A stretch of 64,000 nucleotides of DNA, from positions 1,426,001 through 1,490,000 of the forward strand of contig NC_090947.1 in NCBI RefSeq assembly GCF_040807025.1, given 5' to 3'. Shown here in pieces: positions 24,701 to 37,220 of this stretch; the first letter of the stretch is position 1, and the number at the start of each line of letters is the position of its first letter. The notes beneath the pieces were generated by a model. That model was not told where the DNA came from, ran no database searches, and was given only the letters and a program-made list of their open reading frames with translations. A program made the position numbers and the translations under genes. The DNA comes from Struthio camelus (taxonomy: Eukaryota > Chordata > Aves > Struthioniformes > Struthionidae).

Positions 24701-27700
24701 AATGCAACACTATGTGAGGCGCTCGGGGGACTTCGGGAAAGGGAACCCTGCTCCCGATACGGCAGGCAGTAATCTCCTTACAAAACACAGGGCCTCCAGG
24801 CTCCAAGAGCGCCTGTCCCCTCCCCATCGTGGCCTCAGAGTTAATAGCTCAACGCATGGGCTTCATGCATGCTCAGTAGTGGAGCACAAATTAATCTTGT
24901 GAGCAACGCAAGTAGTTATTAAGCACAAGTACTGTACTAATGAACGCTAGATTGGAGTCCTATGGTTTTGGCATGCAGAAGAATAAACACTACAACCTTT
25001 TCTGCTTCAAGACAGCAGCAGGGCTGAGTTTTGGGGATATGCTGGCATTAGCAAGAAGGAAACACAGGGTGCACCCAAGATGCCGCCTGGGGCTCTGCGT
25101 AACCCATGAGTCCTGGGTCTGGGCAAGCTCACCTACCACCCTGGTGCCACGCTCGACGCTGGGACTTACTTTTCCATGTAGGGCATGACCCGTTCCAGGG
25201 GAGGGGGAAAACGGAGACATTCACCTCGTTCCACCTAACGGACCAGGGCTGGACTTTGTGCTTTATTGTTTTCTTCTCAGGGCTGAAGAATGGTTTCACA
25301 TTTGCTGCCACGCAAGCTCTGTGCCTTAGGGGTCCCTAACAGAGGGAAGGAGGGACACCAGCTCCTGACATCGCCTCCCTGGGGACAGGTAAGAGAGGGT
25401 GTTCCTGCCCTGGGACCCCAACCCGGGAGGGGAGATGATGACCTTGAGTTGGTGAGAAAGTCTGGATTTGGAGAGATGCCTGGCAGCAAGTCCCTCCCGG
25501 AGACCAGGTTGGCAGCATGAATCCATCCTGCAGTGCCCTAATAAAACACACTGCGGCCGGAGCGACCACCAGCATGTTTCTTCCGCTGCCAAAGCTTGAA
25601 TTACACCTCGGGGGCAATGGCTTATACTGGGAGGGGAACGTGATGTCTGAACCCATTCTACAAATCTTGAAGAGGCTGGGGCTCACTCTGCTCTGGGGCT
25701 GGGGCAAGGCCTTGCTGCCCAAGGAGGGGCTCCAAGGCACTTGGGAAGCAGCTGAGTAACCAAAACCTCAGTTCCTAGGATGAGAGCAACGATCAGAGCT
25801 GTGCCGGAGGAGCGGAGCAAAAACCTGCAGGTGATGTTTGCTAGTACAGCTTTCCTCTAGCTTCTGGAGCATCATGGCTTTATGCTGGAAGAGCACTCAC
25901 AGGAAAGAGCTTTGGAGATGCCTCAGGATCAGCAGAAGCAAGGGCTGGAAAAAGAGACTGGAAAGTCCAGACAACCGCTCAAGAGAGGGGTAAACTGTGT
26001 GGCTGTGCTGGTGGCTATGATCTGACTGGTAATGCATATCCTGGGATGCAGGGTCCCAAATACCACCCAGAAAGACTCCCCAAATCAGGGCATTTCTTCC
26101 AGAAGCAGGGAGCACCCACTGTCCCAGCACCCAGGCTGAGCCCAGGGTCTCTTAGTCGGCACTCCACCTCTGCCTACACTTCCCCAAGATGTGGACCCTG
26201 GCCTTTCTGGAGAGCATTTCAGGGCCAGAGGGGAAAGAACATGCTGAAAAGATGCCTTCCCACCAGGAACGGCCCCAGGGAGCTGATTTACAACAAGACA
26301 AGAGGCTGCTTCATCTCACCAAGAGGCATAATGCACATGGGGAGCCCGCTTGCAAGCCCTGCTCCATCCTGACAGGAAGGAACAAACCCCACAGCCTTAA
26401 ATCGTGGCACTCAAGAGGAACGGAGACCAAGTTTGGGATGAGGACCAGCAGCCCTGCAAGCTGGAGCGAGCAGAAACACCAAGCCCCACCAAAGGGGAAA
26501 TTCTGCCCCTAGCCCATGCCGGGTGAGAAGCTGCCTCCCCTGCCTTTCCTGATCTCACATTGCTACCTGTTTAATTATTAAAGTCTATTGCCAGCCAGAA
26601 CAAATACAGAGTCCCTAATCTAACACCGTCAGCCGTATCAGCTGTCTGGTAGCAGCCGGCAGCAACAACCAGCTCAAAACTTGTGCATCAGACTGCAACT
26701 CAGACACGCATCTCCCTACCACCTGCTTCCTTGGGAGAAACACCGTCACACTTCGCTTCCTCGGCCGGGAACGTCACAAGGCTATGAGGAGAGCAGACAG
26801 GTCTCGAGCCAACATCCACAGCACTATCACAGTAACCGAGCATGGTGTGCTTATCTGGGGTTATCAAAAAGGTCAAGTTTATCCGAAAGTCAACAAGCCC
26901 CAACTCAATTAAGTTACAGACTAACTAGAGGGGGAGGGAAAAAAAAAAAAAAGCTTGTGTAACTACAGCATTTACTGGAGGGGAGACAGGTGGCTTACCT
27001 GCAAATTATAAAATCAGAGATAGCTTTAAGGGCCATTGGGCTGACACAGAAAATAGTAACTCCAGATTTATGTCAACAGCAATGCTGTGAAGAATGCCGG
27101 GATGATAATGCAAGAATCGTAAGCTGCGCAACGCATTTCCAGGTGCCCTCGCTGCTGTTTGCACCCCATCCTGTTCCTGTGCCCGAGTAGCTGCTCATCA
27201 CCTGCAGACAAGGGCAATGCTCAGGGAAGCAGTCATAGCAAAAGACAGATCTTCAAACCCCTCGGCCTCAGAGGCAGGAAGGAGCAGAACAAGCTTGGGA
27301 ATAAAACAAAAATATAATAAAGCTCAGTAACGACAAATTTCCACGTAAAATGAGCTGGGACACAATGCCAAAAAAAGCAATTTAAGAATTCCACAAAAGC
27401 ACCCTTTCTAACTTAAAACTACCAGACACAGGATGTTGCAGGCCAGATGTTGCTTGCTGAGAAAGCCTTCAGCATTGGAGACGCTCCCGCCAAACGACAT
27501 CGCTGGTCAAAGCTGGGACCATGGTTCATCTCAAGAGCATTGCTCAATAAACAACCCTGTAACCTGCAGGGCCTTAAGCCCTTGGCGGCCCAGCTCCCAA
27601 GCTCAGTTCCTACCTGCCGCTCGCAAAAGAAAACGGTCCTTTGCTCCTAGCTCCTTCCTCAGCCCAGACCAACTTGTGGAAGGGCGAGCAGAAGCCATTT

Positions 27701-30700
27701 CACCCCCAGCCCTCAGAAACAGTCCTTTAACACCCAAAAGGTTTATTAATTGTGCACATGCCTAAAATCCTTTGCTTACAAGTTTTTTTTGGCTTGCAAT
27801 CGCTCGTGTGCACAGGAGGGGATGGAAACCAAACCAAGAAACAGAACATATGCCGACATCTAATTACACACGACAAATAACGAATGCAGACGTGAACCCT
27901 AGGAAACGCCTGGGGCACCAAGAAGGGAAACCCACTCCTTTTGCCACTAGCCTCCCATCCCACTTCAAAGGTGACCCTGCTCTCAGCGATTGGGGGGGGG
28001 GGGGGGGAGCAATATTGCATCCTGTATCTGAACACAACAAGCTTTCTGTTTAACAAAGGCTTTTCACTCGTTATTAGGATTTAATAACAGAGCTGAGCTT
28101 TCGGAGCACAAGGGACAGACCTATCAGTGTCCAAACAATTTAATACTCAATCCAAATCTGTGTAAATATCACTCAAGTGTGTTAGCCACAGGAGTTTCCC
28201 AGAAAATCTTTGTGAGTCATGCTGTCTGTGCACCCTTAGGTTTCCCCACCATGGTGTCCTTCCATCTCTGCTCTTTGGCGGCTCCCAAAAACCACTATCC
28301 ATTTTTGTCCTCTGTTCTCTTAAGCCTGTTGCATCTTGCCCCACGCATTGCACCCTTTACTTTCACAGTTCTCCTAATGGCTTTGAATCCGCATCAATGC
28401 AACTCCAGAAGTCCTCGCTAACTGTGTAACTGTCCAAACCATTTTTTAAATCCTGTTCAGCTCCTTGTTTCAATTATATCTTTGGCAACGCTCTCTGCGT
28501 TAATCAAGTACAATGCTAAAAGCCAAAAACACATATGCACTGTGCTACTACACACATTCCTCTACCCACAGAGTCAGGGAGTGGGACTTCCTCCCACTCC
28601 TTGATATTCAGGGGATTCAGATCTAGCCAACACCTTTGCAGAGGCTGATATTTTCCATGCCATCTTCCAGCTTTCTGTGACTCCTCTAAGCACCAGCTCT
28701 CAGCAAGACCTGGACCATCTTCCCAGAGGGTAGCTACATCGCCGCCGCTGCTGGCTGCCCAGGATTGAAGAATTCCAGGAAAAGCCATGGGACACACACA
28801 CACACTTGGGTACCCAAGGGAAGAGTAAACCAGCTTGGCAAATTTGTGGGTGATGAACCCAAACTGGTGAGAGGCCCTCCCACCCTCCCCCCTCCCAGAG
28901 AGAAGAGATCAAGCTCTGAGGTGAAACAGAGCCCAGCAAAAGTTCCTCATCCATCGCAAGAGATGCCGTCTCCGAACAAATCCCCAAGCTGTACACACAG
29001 TCAGAGAGACGCACAGGACGCTCTTGGAAACTGTTCTTCCCCAGCACATTCTCAGATGTCATCAGATATGCTAGAAGATCATTAAAATGCTTTATTAATC
29101 CCATACCTCTGAGCTGCTGATATACATCCGATATGTAATCCCAGATGTCTCCTTTAATGCTTTGAACTCTCTACTGAAATGCCAGAATTAATTCTTTTCT
29201 TGGTAAACTGTCAAACTTTTGGAAGAGACAGAGTGCGCTCGCTGGAACTGCTGTTTCAGAGCTTAGACTATCATCTGTAGCAATTGCCATAAACCAGATC
29301 AGCCCAGGAGAGAAATATGCACTGCGTACAAAGAAAAACAGCAGTTGGGGGAGCAAGGCAGGAGAAATGAGGCACAGGCAAGCCTTTGCTAGCAAAGCTG
29401 CACAGCAGCCCCTGCCAGCCCCACACCTCACAACTGAGCGAGCAAGCAGCCTCCAAGGCTCCTTCCCTCCATCATCTCAGGTTCAGTAGTAGAGGGTGGA
29501 TAAAACCTACCCTGTAAGTCCCCACCAACACTTGTCCATGCAACTGCTGAGCCCTTGTCCCATCCATGCAGGGCATAGCAAGCTCCTGGATCTCCAAGCT
29601 CTGTCCCCTTCTGCTACTCTGCGTCAGGCCATGCCAATCCCTGCAGTCACTCTCTGCATGATTCAGACAACCGTCCTCTACCACCTCCATTTGCTGCCTC
29701 TCAGATTTTCTTTGTGTCCCCCCCCCCCCAAACCCTAAAGTAGAAGTGGCAATTGCGCTAACTTCTCCTCTCGACCCTCTCCCTCTGAGAGATCTTGCCT
29801 CATGCAAAGCAGCCCCAAACTTGGAGCATTTCTCAAGGCAAGATGCAGGGAAACATGAAAGTCACCTGCAGCTGCTTGCAGGGTGCAAGGGGTACACAAG
29901 GAGATTCTTCTTCCTCTGCTTTCCAGACCTGGAGCAAGTACTCCTCCTTGAACCCAATTCCTTTGTACATCTCTTCCAAGTGCAAAGGGCGGCTCCAGCC
30001 CTACTCCAAGGTTGTATCAGAATAGGGCTCCTCTCAGACCTCACTGAGACAAAGAATCACTCAGACACTAGAAAGCCGGCAGAAAGAGAGCCAGCATTAA
30101 CAGACACCTGCCTACTGCAGCCACCAGAGACTGGAGGGCTCCTAGGCGGTTTGGAGGGGGGAGGACAAGGGCAAGGTTCCCCCCTGAGCCACGAGAAGAC
30201 ATCTGAGAACTTTAGCACTGGAAGGACGCACCATAGAGCAGACACCAGCAGACATCATTTGTCTCCCCAAAAACGCTGAGCAGAAGGAACCCTTCACTAT
30301 CCTCTAATCAACGCTCTGGAAAAATGAGATCATTTTCAGTGCAGAGAAGCTTAAACCAAGACATCAGACCAGAGTGATACGCAGCAGGTGGAAAGTTGAA
30401 GTTGGTAAACTAGTAAAACTGCACATATGCAAGGGTGAAATGTCTCGGGCTCACCTAAAAGAACAGGTTGTTCCACCTGCCTCTACGCCAGCACTTTTAA
30501 CTGGCATTGGGCTTGCTCAAATCGCTAGACACAGACTTACCGGAGGACACATCAGCCAGTTAATTCAGCATCCCAGGACACGATCAGGATGAGAACAGTC
30601 CTTCTCAGGTCTCCCTCGCTATCCTGAACAGCCAAGGATAAGGACAGACCTCAGCATCACCATGTTTTCCCAGACACCCCACAGGTGCTCATGGGAGGCT

Positions 30701-31784
30701 GGTCTGCAACCAGTGGCAGCCCCGTGGCCTTCGCACCAGGGTCCTCAGCATCCTCTTAAAGGCACTTAGCTCACAAGCATACACGCTTCAGATCAGTCCT
30801 CACCCTCTGGGCTTTCTCCCTGCTCCAGACCACCTGCACACACTCTTGCCTCCTTAAAAAAAAGTGGTGATGTCCCCTCACACGGGAAAAAGACTGTTTT
30901 CACTTCCCAGCAGCACAGTTATCTGTTTTTAACCTTGCAATGGTGCCTGAAATGGAACTGCAAAATTTGTTCTGAGCACCCTGTCTTCTCTAAGCGCTCA
31001 GACTCGCTCTTTCAACAGCGCCCAAATTGTACTGAAATAAACAGTCTGAGAAGAGGTTATTACAGCTGCAGACCAAAATAAATAATAAGGAATGCCACAA
31101 AGAGCCTGCTATTCAAAGCAGAATCCCCACTTCTCCCAGGATTTGATACAGCGTGCACAGTATCTTCTAGCAGCCACAGGAAAAATCAGTTCAGTTTTCT
31201 GTTCACCTGTGCACATGCACCAGCAAGGGAGTTCCTAGGTGCTCATAGCCACGCGGGGCACAAGAGAAACCTGGGCAGAGCTCACCTTCCCCACACAGAA
31301 ACCTGAAATCAAGCCTGAGCTCAAGACTAAAGATACTTTGGAGAGCCTGAGCCCTGACATGAGGCCGCAAAACCACAGAGATGATTGGGATCAGAGCCTG
31401 AAACATTCACTTGCCTCCAAGGAAGCAAAGGGAAAACTCCTGCCTGGGAGAGAAACTGCTCTGCAGGACCACCGTTTCCTTTTTTTTTTTAAAGGACAAG
31501 TTTCCAGCCCCAAAGCATCCTCTGACTGGGGCTGTGCCCCAGCCTGCAGGCAGGATCCTCTTATACCCTCAGCTTGGGGGCAATCCACACTCAGGGCTGC
31601 TCTCTGCAACCCTGCAGGCTGCAGCGGAAAGAGGAGTGTGAAATCAAGGCATGACACCAAGGGAAACAGTCTCTCCTACTGCTCCTTTGCCTACGAGATC
31701 TTTGCCCTTGGGCTATAACAGGGACCAAGAGCCATCCCTTGCCTTTCAAGCTGGCTCGTAGAGCAGAGCCCAACATTTAGGTAC

Positions 31785-31898
31785 CTGCCGACTGCGAGCA
31801 CCTGCTAACTCTTGCTGCTGTTTCTGCCTCTCTTCCTTCGCCTTGTATCTCTGCATGCTTACAACACCCTTAGACTTCCACCCCGAAGATGCAAGGGA
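31785..31898 (-). CDS. Possible coiled-coil exon (phase 0-0), unassigned
   Basis: On the minus strand CTGCTGCAG precedes 114 open nucleotides and a GTACCT donor follows. The reading contains MQRYKAKEERQKQQQELA, a strongly charged, helix-forming, Gln/Glu/Lys-rich segment unlike the random open frames nearby. The acceptor has a poor pyrimidine tract. It could be an internal exon of the minus-strand gene that starts at 36.7 kb, a separate gene, or chance. Confidence 0.25.
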
Positions 31899-34800
31899 CT
31901 GCAGCAGCCCTGGCATTATGTGGATGCTACAGCTCAGGGCCTGACCGCTGGCACTGTTGCTTGTCCCCAGGGTACTGGCACAGAGCGCACAAGCTGCGCG
32001 GCCCCTGTCCACCCCCACCCTGCCGAAAGGCCGTTGAGGAGCTGCCACTGGGCCTAATCCCAGCCAGCCAAACAGAGGCAAGAGGCAGCTATTCTTAGAC
32101 TCTGCGTCCCAGCGGGGAAGTGACAGCCTGCCCAGCGCTTCAGCTCTGCTCCCTCCTCCCCAGGATGAGCGGGAGGAAGCTTTATCTGCAGGCCAGCGAC
32201 CGAGATGGACTAAGAGCCATGCACAAGAGCAATGGGGCATCCAGTTTTGCCGGAAGGAGACATCCACAGGTTTGGCCACTTCCCGCTTCCTGCAACCCAG
32301 GGCTCAAATGCAGGCAAGAGCAGCTCTCCCTGCCCACTCGCTCCCCAGGCAGCCTGCTGTCCCAAATAAGGCTTTGCAAACAGAAATCTGGCCAGCTGAT
32401 AAGGAGATGAAGCACTCACCAAGTTTCCTACGCACAGCATCCTCTCCAGTTGTTTCAGTGCACCCCAAAGGCCATGGCGGCCGAATGTTGCTTTCAAAGC
32501 TGACAGATGCCCACGGGTGCCAGACAGTGCATCTACTTGGCACTATTCGAGGCAGGCCAAAATCCACAGCCCTTCATGTCAGCTCCGAAATAGGAAGCAG
32601 CCCCATCTCCCTACTTCCCATAATGCAGAGAGCACCTCACTTCCAACGCCAGGCTGAAAAGTTCTCCCCAAGCTAAATCAGCATCTGCTAGCGCTGCCCG
32701 TGGTATGTCCCCTGCAGCGCTTCTCCTAAGTGGTAGGAAAAGTTCTTTAAATAATGTTCATGAAAGCTCAGATCCACCTGTCAAAAAACCCGAAGCACCA
32801 ATGCCAAAGCAGTTATGTCACACTTCATAAATCTCTCTGCACGACACCTGTTTGATCTTTGACAGCACGTGTTTGCAAAGAATCCAAACCATTAAAACCG
32901 ACGAGCCACTGAGGATGGAAATAAAATCAAGCATGAGCCTTTACGCTCATAGAAAGAAGCTCAAACAACTGCTATGTATAACTATGGGAGCAGGCAGCTC
33001 AGCTTTCCAGGTGCAACCGCCCTGTCACAGCTTGGCCCTCTACTCATCGTTAGCTGAGACCTCAATGTATCGACCCCTCCCAAACCCAGAAATACCACAG
33101 AAAAGTCCAGTGCGAGAGACACTTTATGACATCAGGCCTCCTTACAGACCCAGATATGTGGGCTATCCCCAACATTAAATTAGGGTGGCCCCAGCTATGT
33201 CTAGCTGAGGCTGGAAACCTCCAGGATGGAGATTCTCCCATCTCTGGGGACCTGCAGAAGGAGATTTCCCCAGTGCCTGACCTAAGGCCCCTCACCCCAA
33301 TGCAAGCCACTGCCCTGTGCATGCTCGCAGTCAGCGTTAAGGGCAGGGGGGACACCCAGAACCCTCCCATACGTGCGCCAATTCCCACGTGCTCTCAGGA
33401 CCATACCTGCCTCCCCTTCTCTGCAGATGCTCCCCACCCTCAGCGCCTCACCAATCACCTGCTGGGCTACGTGCTCTAGGTGGGGGATCCTGCAGGTCTG
33501 GTGATAAAAGCCAAGACAAGCTCCAGACAGCCGAGTCCTCAAATTTGCAAGGAAGGCAGATAACCAGAAAGGTTATCTCCACGCCAGGATAGCCTTCAGA
33601 ACAAACATTCCCAGGGAGCCCATCACAAAGGACGGCTGGCAGAACAGGCCCCGCAGTCCTTGGACATTGAACCGAAAAAAGCTCTTTCAAATTCTTTAAA
33701 ACCCGATTCGCAGCCTGCCTTTGGGAGACGGCCAAGTCATCTGGGTGAAACGGGCACTTCCCGGTTTGCGGCCGAAAAGGAGAGAGAAAAAGCTGGAGGC
33801 AGCAGTTCACGACCTGCTCTCCCTTGGTGCAAGATGCTACAGGAGAAACATTCGAGAGCAACTGGCATGGACTTAAAGGGGTTTTCATGGAGCAAACCCT
33901 ACCTTCCCCCACCATATATCGTCACCTGTTGCTGGCCAGAGACAGCTCAATCCCTCGCAATATGCAGTGTCCACGAGCACTGTGGCAGGAAATCTCTCAC
34001 TCAACATAGCCCTTTAAAAGAGGAAACTAGCTCATGCATTTCCACCCCTGCTAGCAGGTGTCACCAGCACAAAATGTGCTCCCCAAACACCTAATCTCTC
34101 TGTTTATCATGCTAAGCCTCAGCGACGCAGCAGGAACGAGTCCCCCCGACGCCCGCATGGGCTGTTTGAACGGAGCAGGATGCTCCTTTAGCTCACAGAT
34201 CATCCTGGCAAACCCTGCGTTGCCCAAAAGCCATGCTGGGACCAGAGGCGCCGGATGGAGGGGGCGGTGAGTGACTAGCCATTTCAGCTCTGAATAACTA
34301 CTATTAAAACAGTTCCTGGCCCTCAAACTCGGTTTGCTGTTCTGGACTGTCTCCAGGAACTTAAAATAGTTGATTCAGGATTTCACATTGGAATAATTTT
34401 CTCTCTCTGGAGACCTCTAAGAGGGACTTTGTTTGTAAAGGGCACCTTTACCATAGGCACCCATGCAACAGAAAGCAGGCTCATAAATCCAGCTCAGGTC
34501 ATTTCTACAACTTCTCCAAATATTCCCAGGCATGCTCTGGAAGTGCTGGGCATCCCTGTTAACCTGTGACTGGCCAGGCCAGACTCGCACAAAACCAGGC
34601 CTTCCCTGCTGTGTGCTGGGCTCTTGCATAGAGAGGCAGAGGAGGACGAGGGCCATGTGCTCTTTCCTGCTGTCACGCGTTGTGCTCCAGGCTACAACCC
34701 CGCTCCTGGAACATGACCCCAGTAAGGCAGAGCATGACATAGCCAAAAGCAGTACCAGTCCTCTGCCCGGCTGTATCTGAGTTATTCCTAGATGGCATAA

Positions 34801-36289
34801 AGTCTCACTCCTGTAAATAATCCACCAATTTCACAGCCCAGTGCATGCCTGTGACTTCCAGCTCATTTATAGCAGGGCAGCCACTTGCCAACACGCGTGA
34901 TGCACAACCTGGGACAGAGATGAAAGACAGGGGCATGAGCAACACCTCTTAGCTTGCTGTAGAGGCTGCAATACATAACACAAACAGAAGCCAGCTGGAA
35001 CATCTCCCTAAAGAAAAGGCACCCTTGCCATGTTTTAAATCACCAATGGGCTGGGGCAATTGCAAGAAGCTCAGCAACTTTTGCAAGCAGAGTGCAGGTG
35101 AGCCAAACCTCTCTGAACGCACTTCCAAGTGGGTGCGTTTTACCGTTGACTCTGAGCATCGGGAGCCAAGATTATTGCTAACAAGCCAAGAGATGCCCCA
35201 GCTCACTACATGCTCCACCACTTCAGCGGGCAGAGCCAGCGCTGCCCCAGGACAAAGCCTCACTGGGAGGTAGAACTGCCCTGGGACTGGGTGCTGTCAT
35301 GTGCTGAGCACCCGAGTCCAGCCCAGCCATCTCCACCGGGTAAGGGAGATCCCCGGGAGGCTCCCAGGCTGCAAGCAGGTCAAGGGCTTGCTTTGTCAGC
35401 CGCTGCTCTTTGCCTGCCTTGCGTTTGGCACGTGTTCACAGACGCTGGCTGTGGCTGCAATGGGTGGAGGGCTTTAAACCAGCCTGGCAGCGGGGAGGAA
35501 GCTTCCCTAGTAGGGGAGGTAAAGCTCACTGCAAAAACAGGCTGCTCTCAGGCAGTGGGAGAATGGCCCGCGTCCCCTGTGGCAAAAGAAAGGCTGGAAA
35601 GCTGAGTCAGTGCTGAATTCTTTCCTCTCTCTGCCTCGAGGGTATAAGCAGCTTGAGAGCTGGAACGGGTCATTCTCCAAGCCCCAAAGACAGGGGAAAG
35701 CCCATAAGCAGCATGGGAGGTGTTGCATCTCTGGGGCATGTGCCTGCGGCTTGCTGTGGCGCAAAATGCTTCCAAGGACAGGCAGCCACAGAGAGGACTT
35801 CAGTAGACAGGGGAGAAACCGCTAACAGACAGAGCATGACCACTGTGGGGCAACGTCACCCCATCTTTCACAAGTCCAGCATGGGCCTGACGAGCCCCAG
35901 GGCTCCCTCTCGTCACAGCAAGCCCCCAAAGCACGCTGCCCTCAGGGGCACCGATCCAGAGCCCTCTCTCAAGCACTGCCTGGCACAGCGCTTCTCCAGC
36001 ATCCTTCCCTGGCATCCCATCAATACAAGAGCCCGATCCTGCGACGGAGGTGGCCATTTCTTCGAGGGGTGGGGCACATGACTATCCCCCTTTACCCTTC
36101 ACTTCAGAAGCTGCTACACACACATATTTCACCTAGGGTTTCATCCCTGCTGGGAGATGCAACCTGTGCCTGGCTGGCAGCGGGGCGGATTTTGCAGCCG
36201 CTGCTCCTGGGGAGCAGCACACCCCATGTGAGGAGGGGGGGGCGGGAAGCGTGGCAAAACGAGTGCCCACCACCCCCAAGCACCGCAGG
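31899..36289. other. Non-coding sequence, likely intron 2 of the signal-peptide gene
   Basis: No exon continuing the phase-1 junction of the signal-peptide gene could be recognised here. Frames are short and without motif. The assignment as intron is inferred from the strand of the gene only. Confidence 0.4.
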
Positions 36290-36343
36290 AGGGACCTCTC
36301 CACCCCACAGCACCCCACCGCCGCTGCCTCCCGCTCGCATTAC

Positions 36344-36744
36344 CGGGCTCCTGGAGGGCGGCGGGGACCAGCAGGACAAAGAGCCCGAGGAGCAGCAGCC
36401 GCCGCGGGGGACACCTGCGAGGGAAGCGCAGATCCAGCAGTTACACCTCCCGGCAGCTCCGCTCCGCTCCCCGCACCCGCGGTGCGCCGCCACCCCGACA
36501 GCTCCGCTGCGACCCCGGCCCCGGCCGCCACCCCCGAGGCTCCGCTACGCCCCAGTAGCCCCGGTGCTCCCCTGTCCCTGTAACACCCCTCCCCACACAC
36601 ACACACACACCCGCAGGGGTGCTCCTGCAACCGGCGACGTGCTCCGGGCCCGCCACCCCCACCGACGTGCTCCAGTCCCGGTACTCCCCGGTACCCCCGG
36701 CCGCCCCCGACGTGCTGCCACCCCGGTGCTCACCGTGGGCGCAT
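36344..36744 (-). CDS. First two coding exons of an unidentified secreted or membrane protein (signal peptide)
   Basis: Exon 1 coding part is 36734-36744: ATG in a CACC Kozak context, 11 nt, then a GTGAGC donor. Exon 2 is 36344-36414, bounded by a CGCAG acceptor and a GTAATG donor. Joined, they encode MRPRCPPRR, the hydrophobic core LLLLGLFVLLVPAA, and LQEP plus a split Gly codon. This is a textbook n-, h- and c-region signal peptide. The exit phase is 1, the usual phase between a signal-peptide exon and extracellular domains such as Ig, EGF or TNFR modules. The intron between them is 319 nt. The setting is a CpG island. The next exon was not found in the 36 kb to the left, so a long second intron or very short exons are implied, and the protein family is unknown. 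Confidence 0.6.
36594..36613. repeat. (CA)n microsatellite
   Basis: A short run of alternating C and A inside the first intron of the signal-peptide gene. A second short CA run is at 28,793-28,804. Confidence 0.85.
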
Positions 36745-36785
36745 GGTGCCCGTCGGTTGCCCGGAGCGCGGCTGGACGCGGGGCC

Positions 36786-36835
36786 GGCTCGGCTCGGCTC
36801 GGCTCGGCTCGGCTCGGCTCGGCTCGGCTCGGCTC
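36786..36835. repeat. (GGCTC)10 pentanucleotide repeat
   Basis: Ten perfect tandem GGCTC units, read as GAGCC on the gene strand. They lie 42-91 nt upstream of the ATG at 36,744, so they probably fall in the 5' UTR or core promoter of that gene. Confidence 0.95.
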
Positions 36836-37029
36836 GGCGGGGAGGGGCTGGGAGGCGGCGGCCCGCCCCGGGCAGGCGGGGGCGGCGGCGGCGGGGCTGG
36901 GCTGGGCTGCCGGGGGGCCGGGGTTGCTGCTGCCCGCCCCCTCCCCGTCCTCGCTTGCACCGCCGTCGCCCTCCCGATCAGCCGTGCCGGGGGCGCAGGG
37001 CCGCGTCCCCCCCCCCCCCCCCCGGAGGG

Positions 37030-37220
37030 GGCTCTGCACCAGCCCCACGTGTCCTGTTCCCACCCCGCTCCGCCCTCCCCACGGCGCCCCCCCCCACGGG
37101 GGGGCTCTGCACCAGCCCCACGTGTCCTGTTCCCACCCCGCTCTGCCCTCCCCACGGCGCCCCCCCCGGGGGGGGGGGCTCTGCACCAGCCCCACACGTC
37201 CGGTTCCCACCGCGGCGGGT
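37030..37220. repeat. Minisatellite, 73-74 bp unit, about 2.6 copies
   Basis: Units begin with GGCTCTGCACCAGCCCCAC at 37,030, 37,103 and 37,177. The first two copies are nearly identical apart from changes such as CTCCG/CTCTG and the lengths of the C and G runs at their ends. The third copy is partial and diverged. It lies 0.3-0.5 kb upstream of the minus-strand start codon. Confidence 0.9.

Larger units (their letters stand above)
14821..31784. other. Non-coding sequence, probably intron or intergenic
   Basis: Contains the CpG-rich block at 17.3-18.8 kb, a TATA-like site at 16.55 kb, G14 at 15,670-15,683, G16 at 27,992-28,007 and C12 at 29,718-29,729. From 19.8 to 31.7 kb no frame longer than about 180 codons occurs and none resembles a protein. 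Confidence 0.5.
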
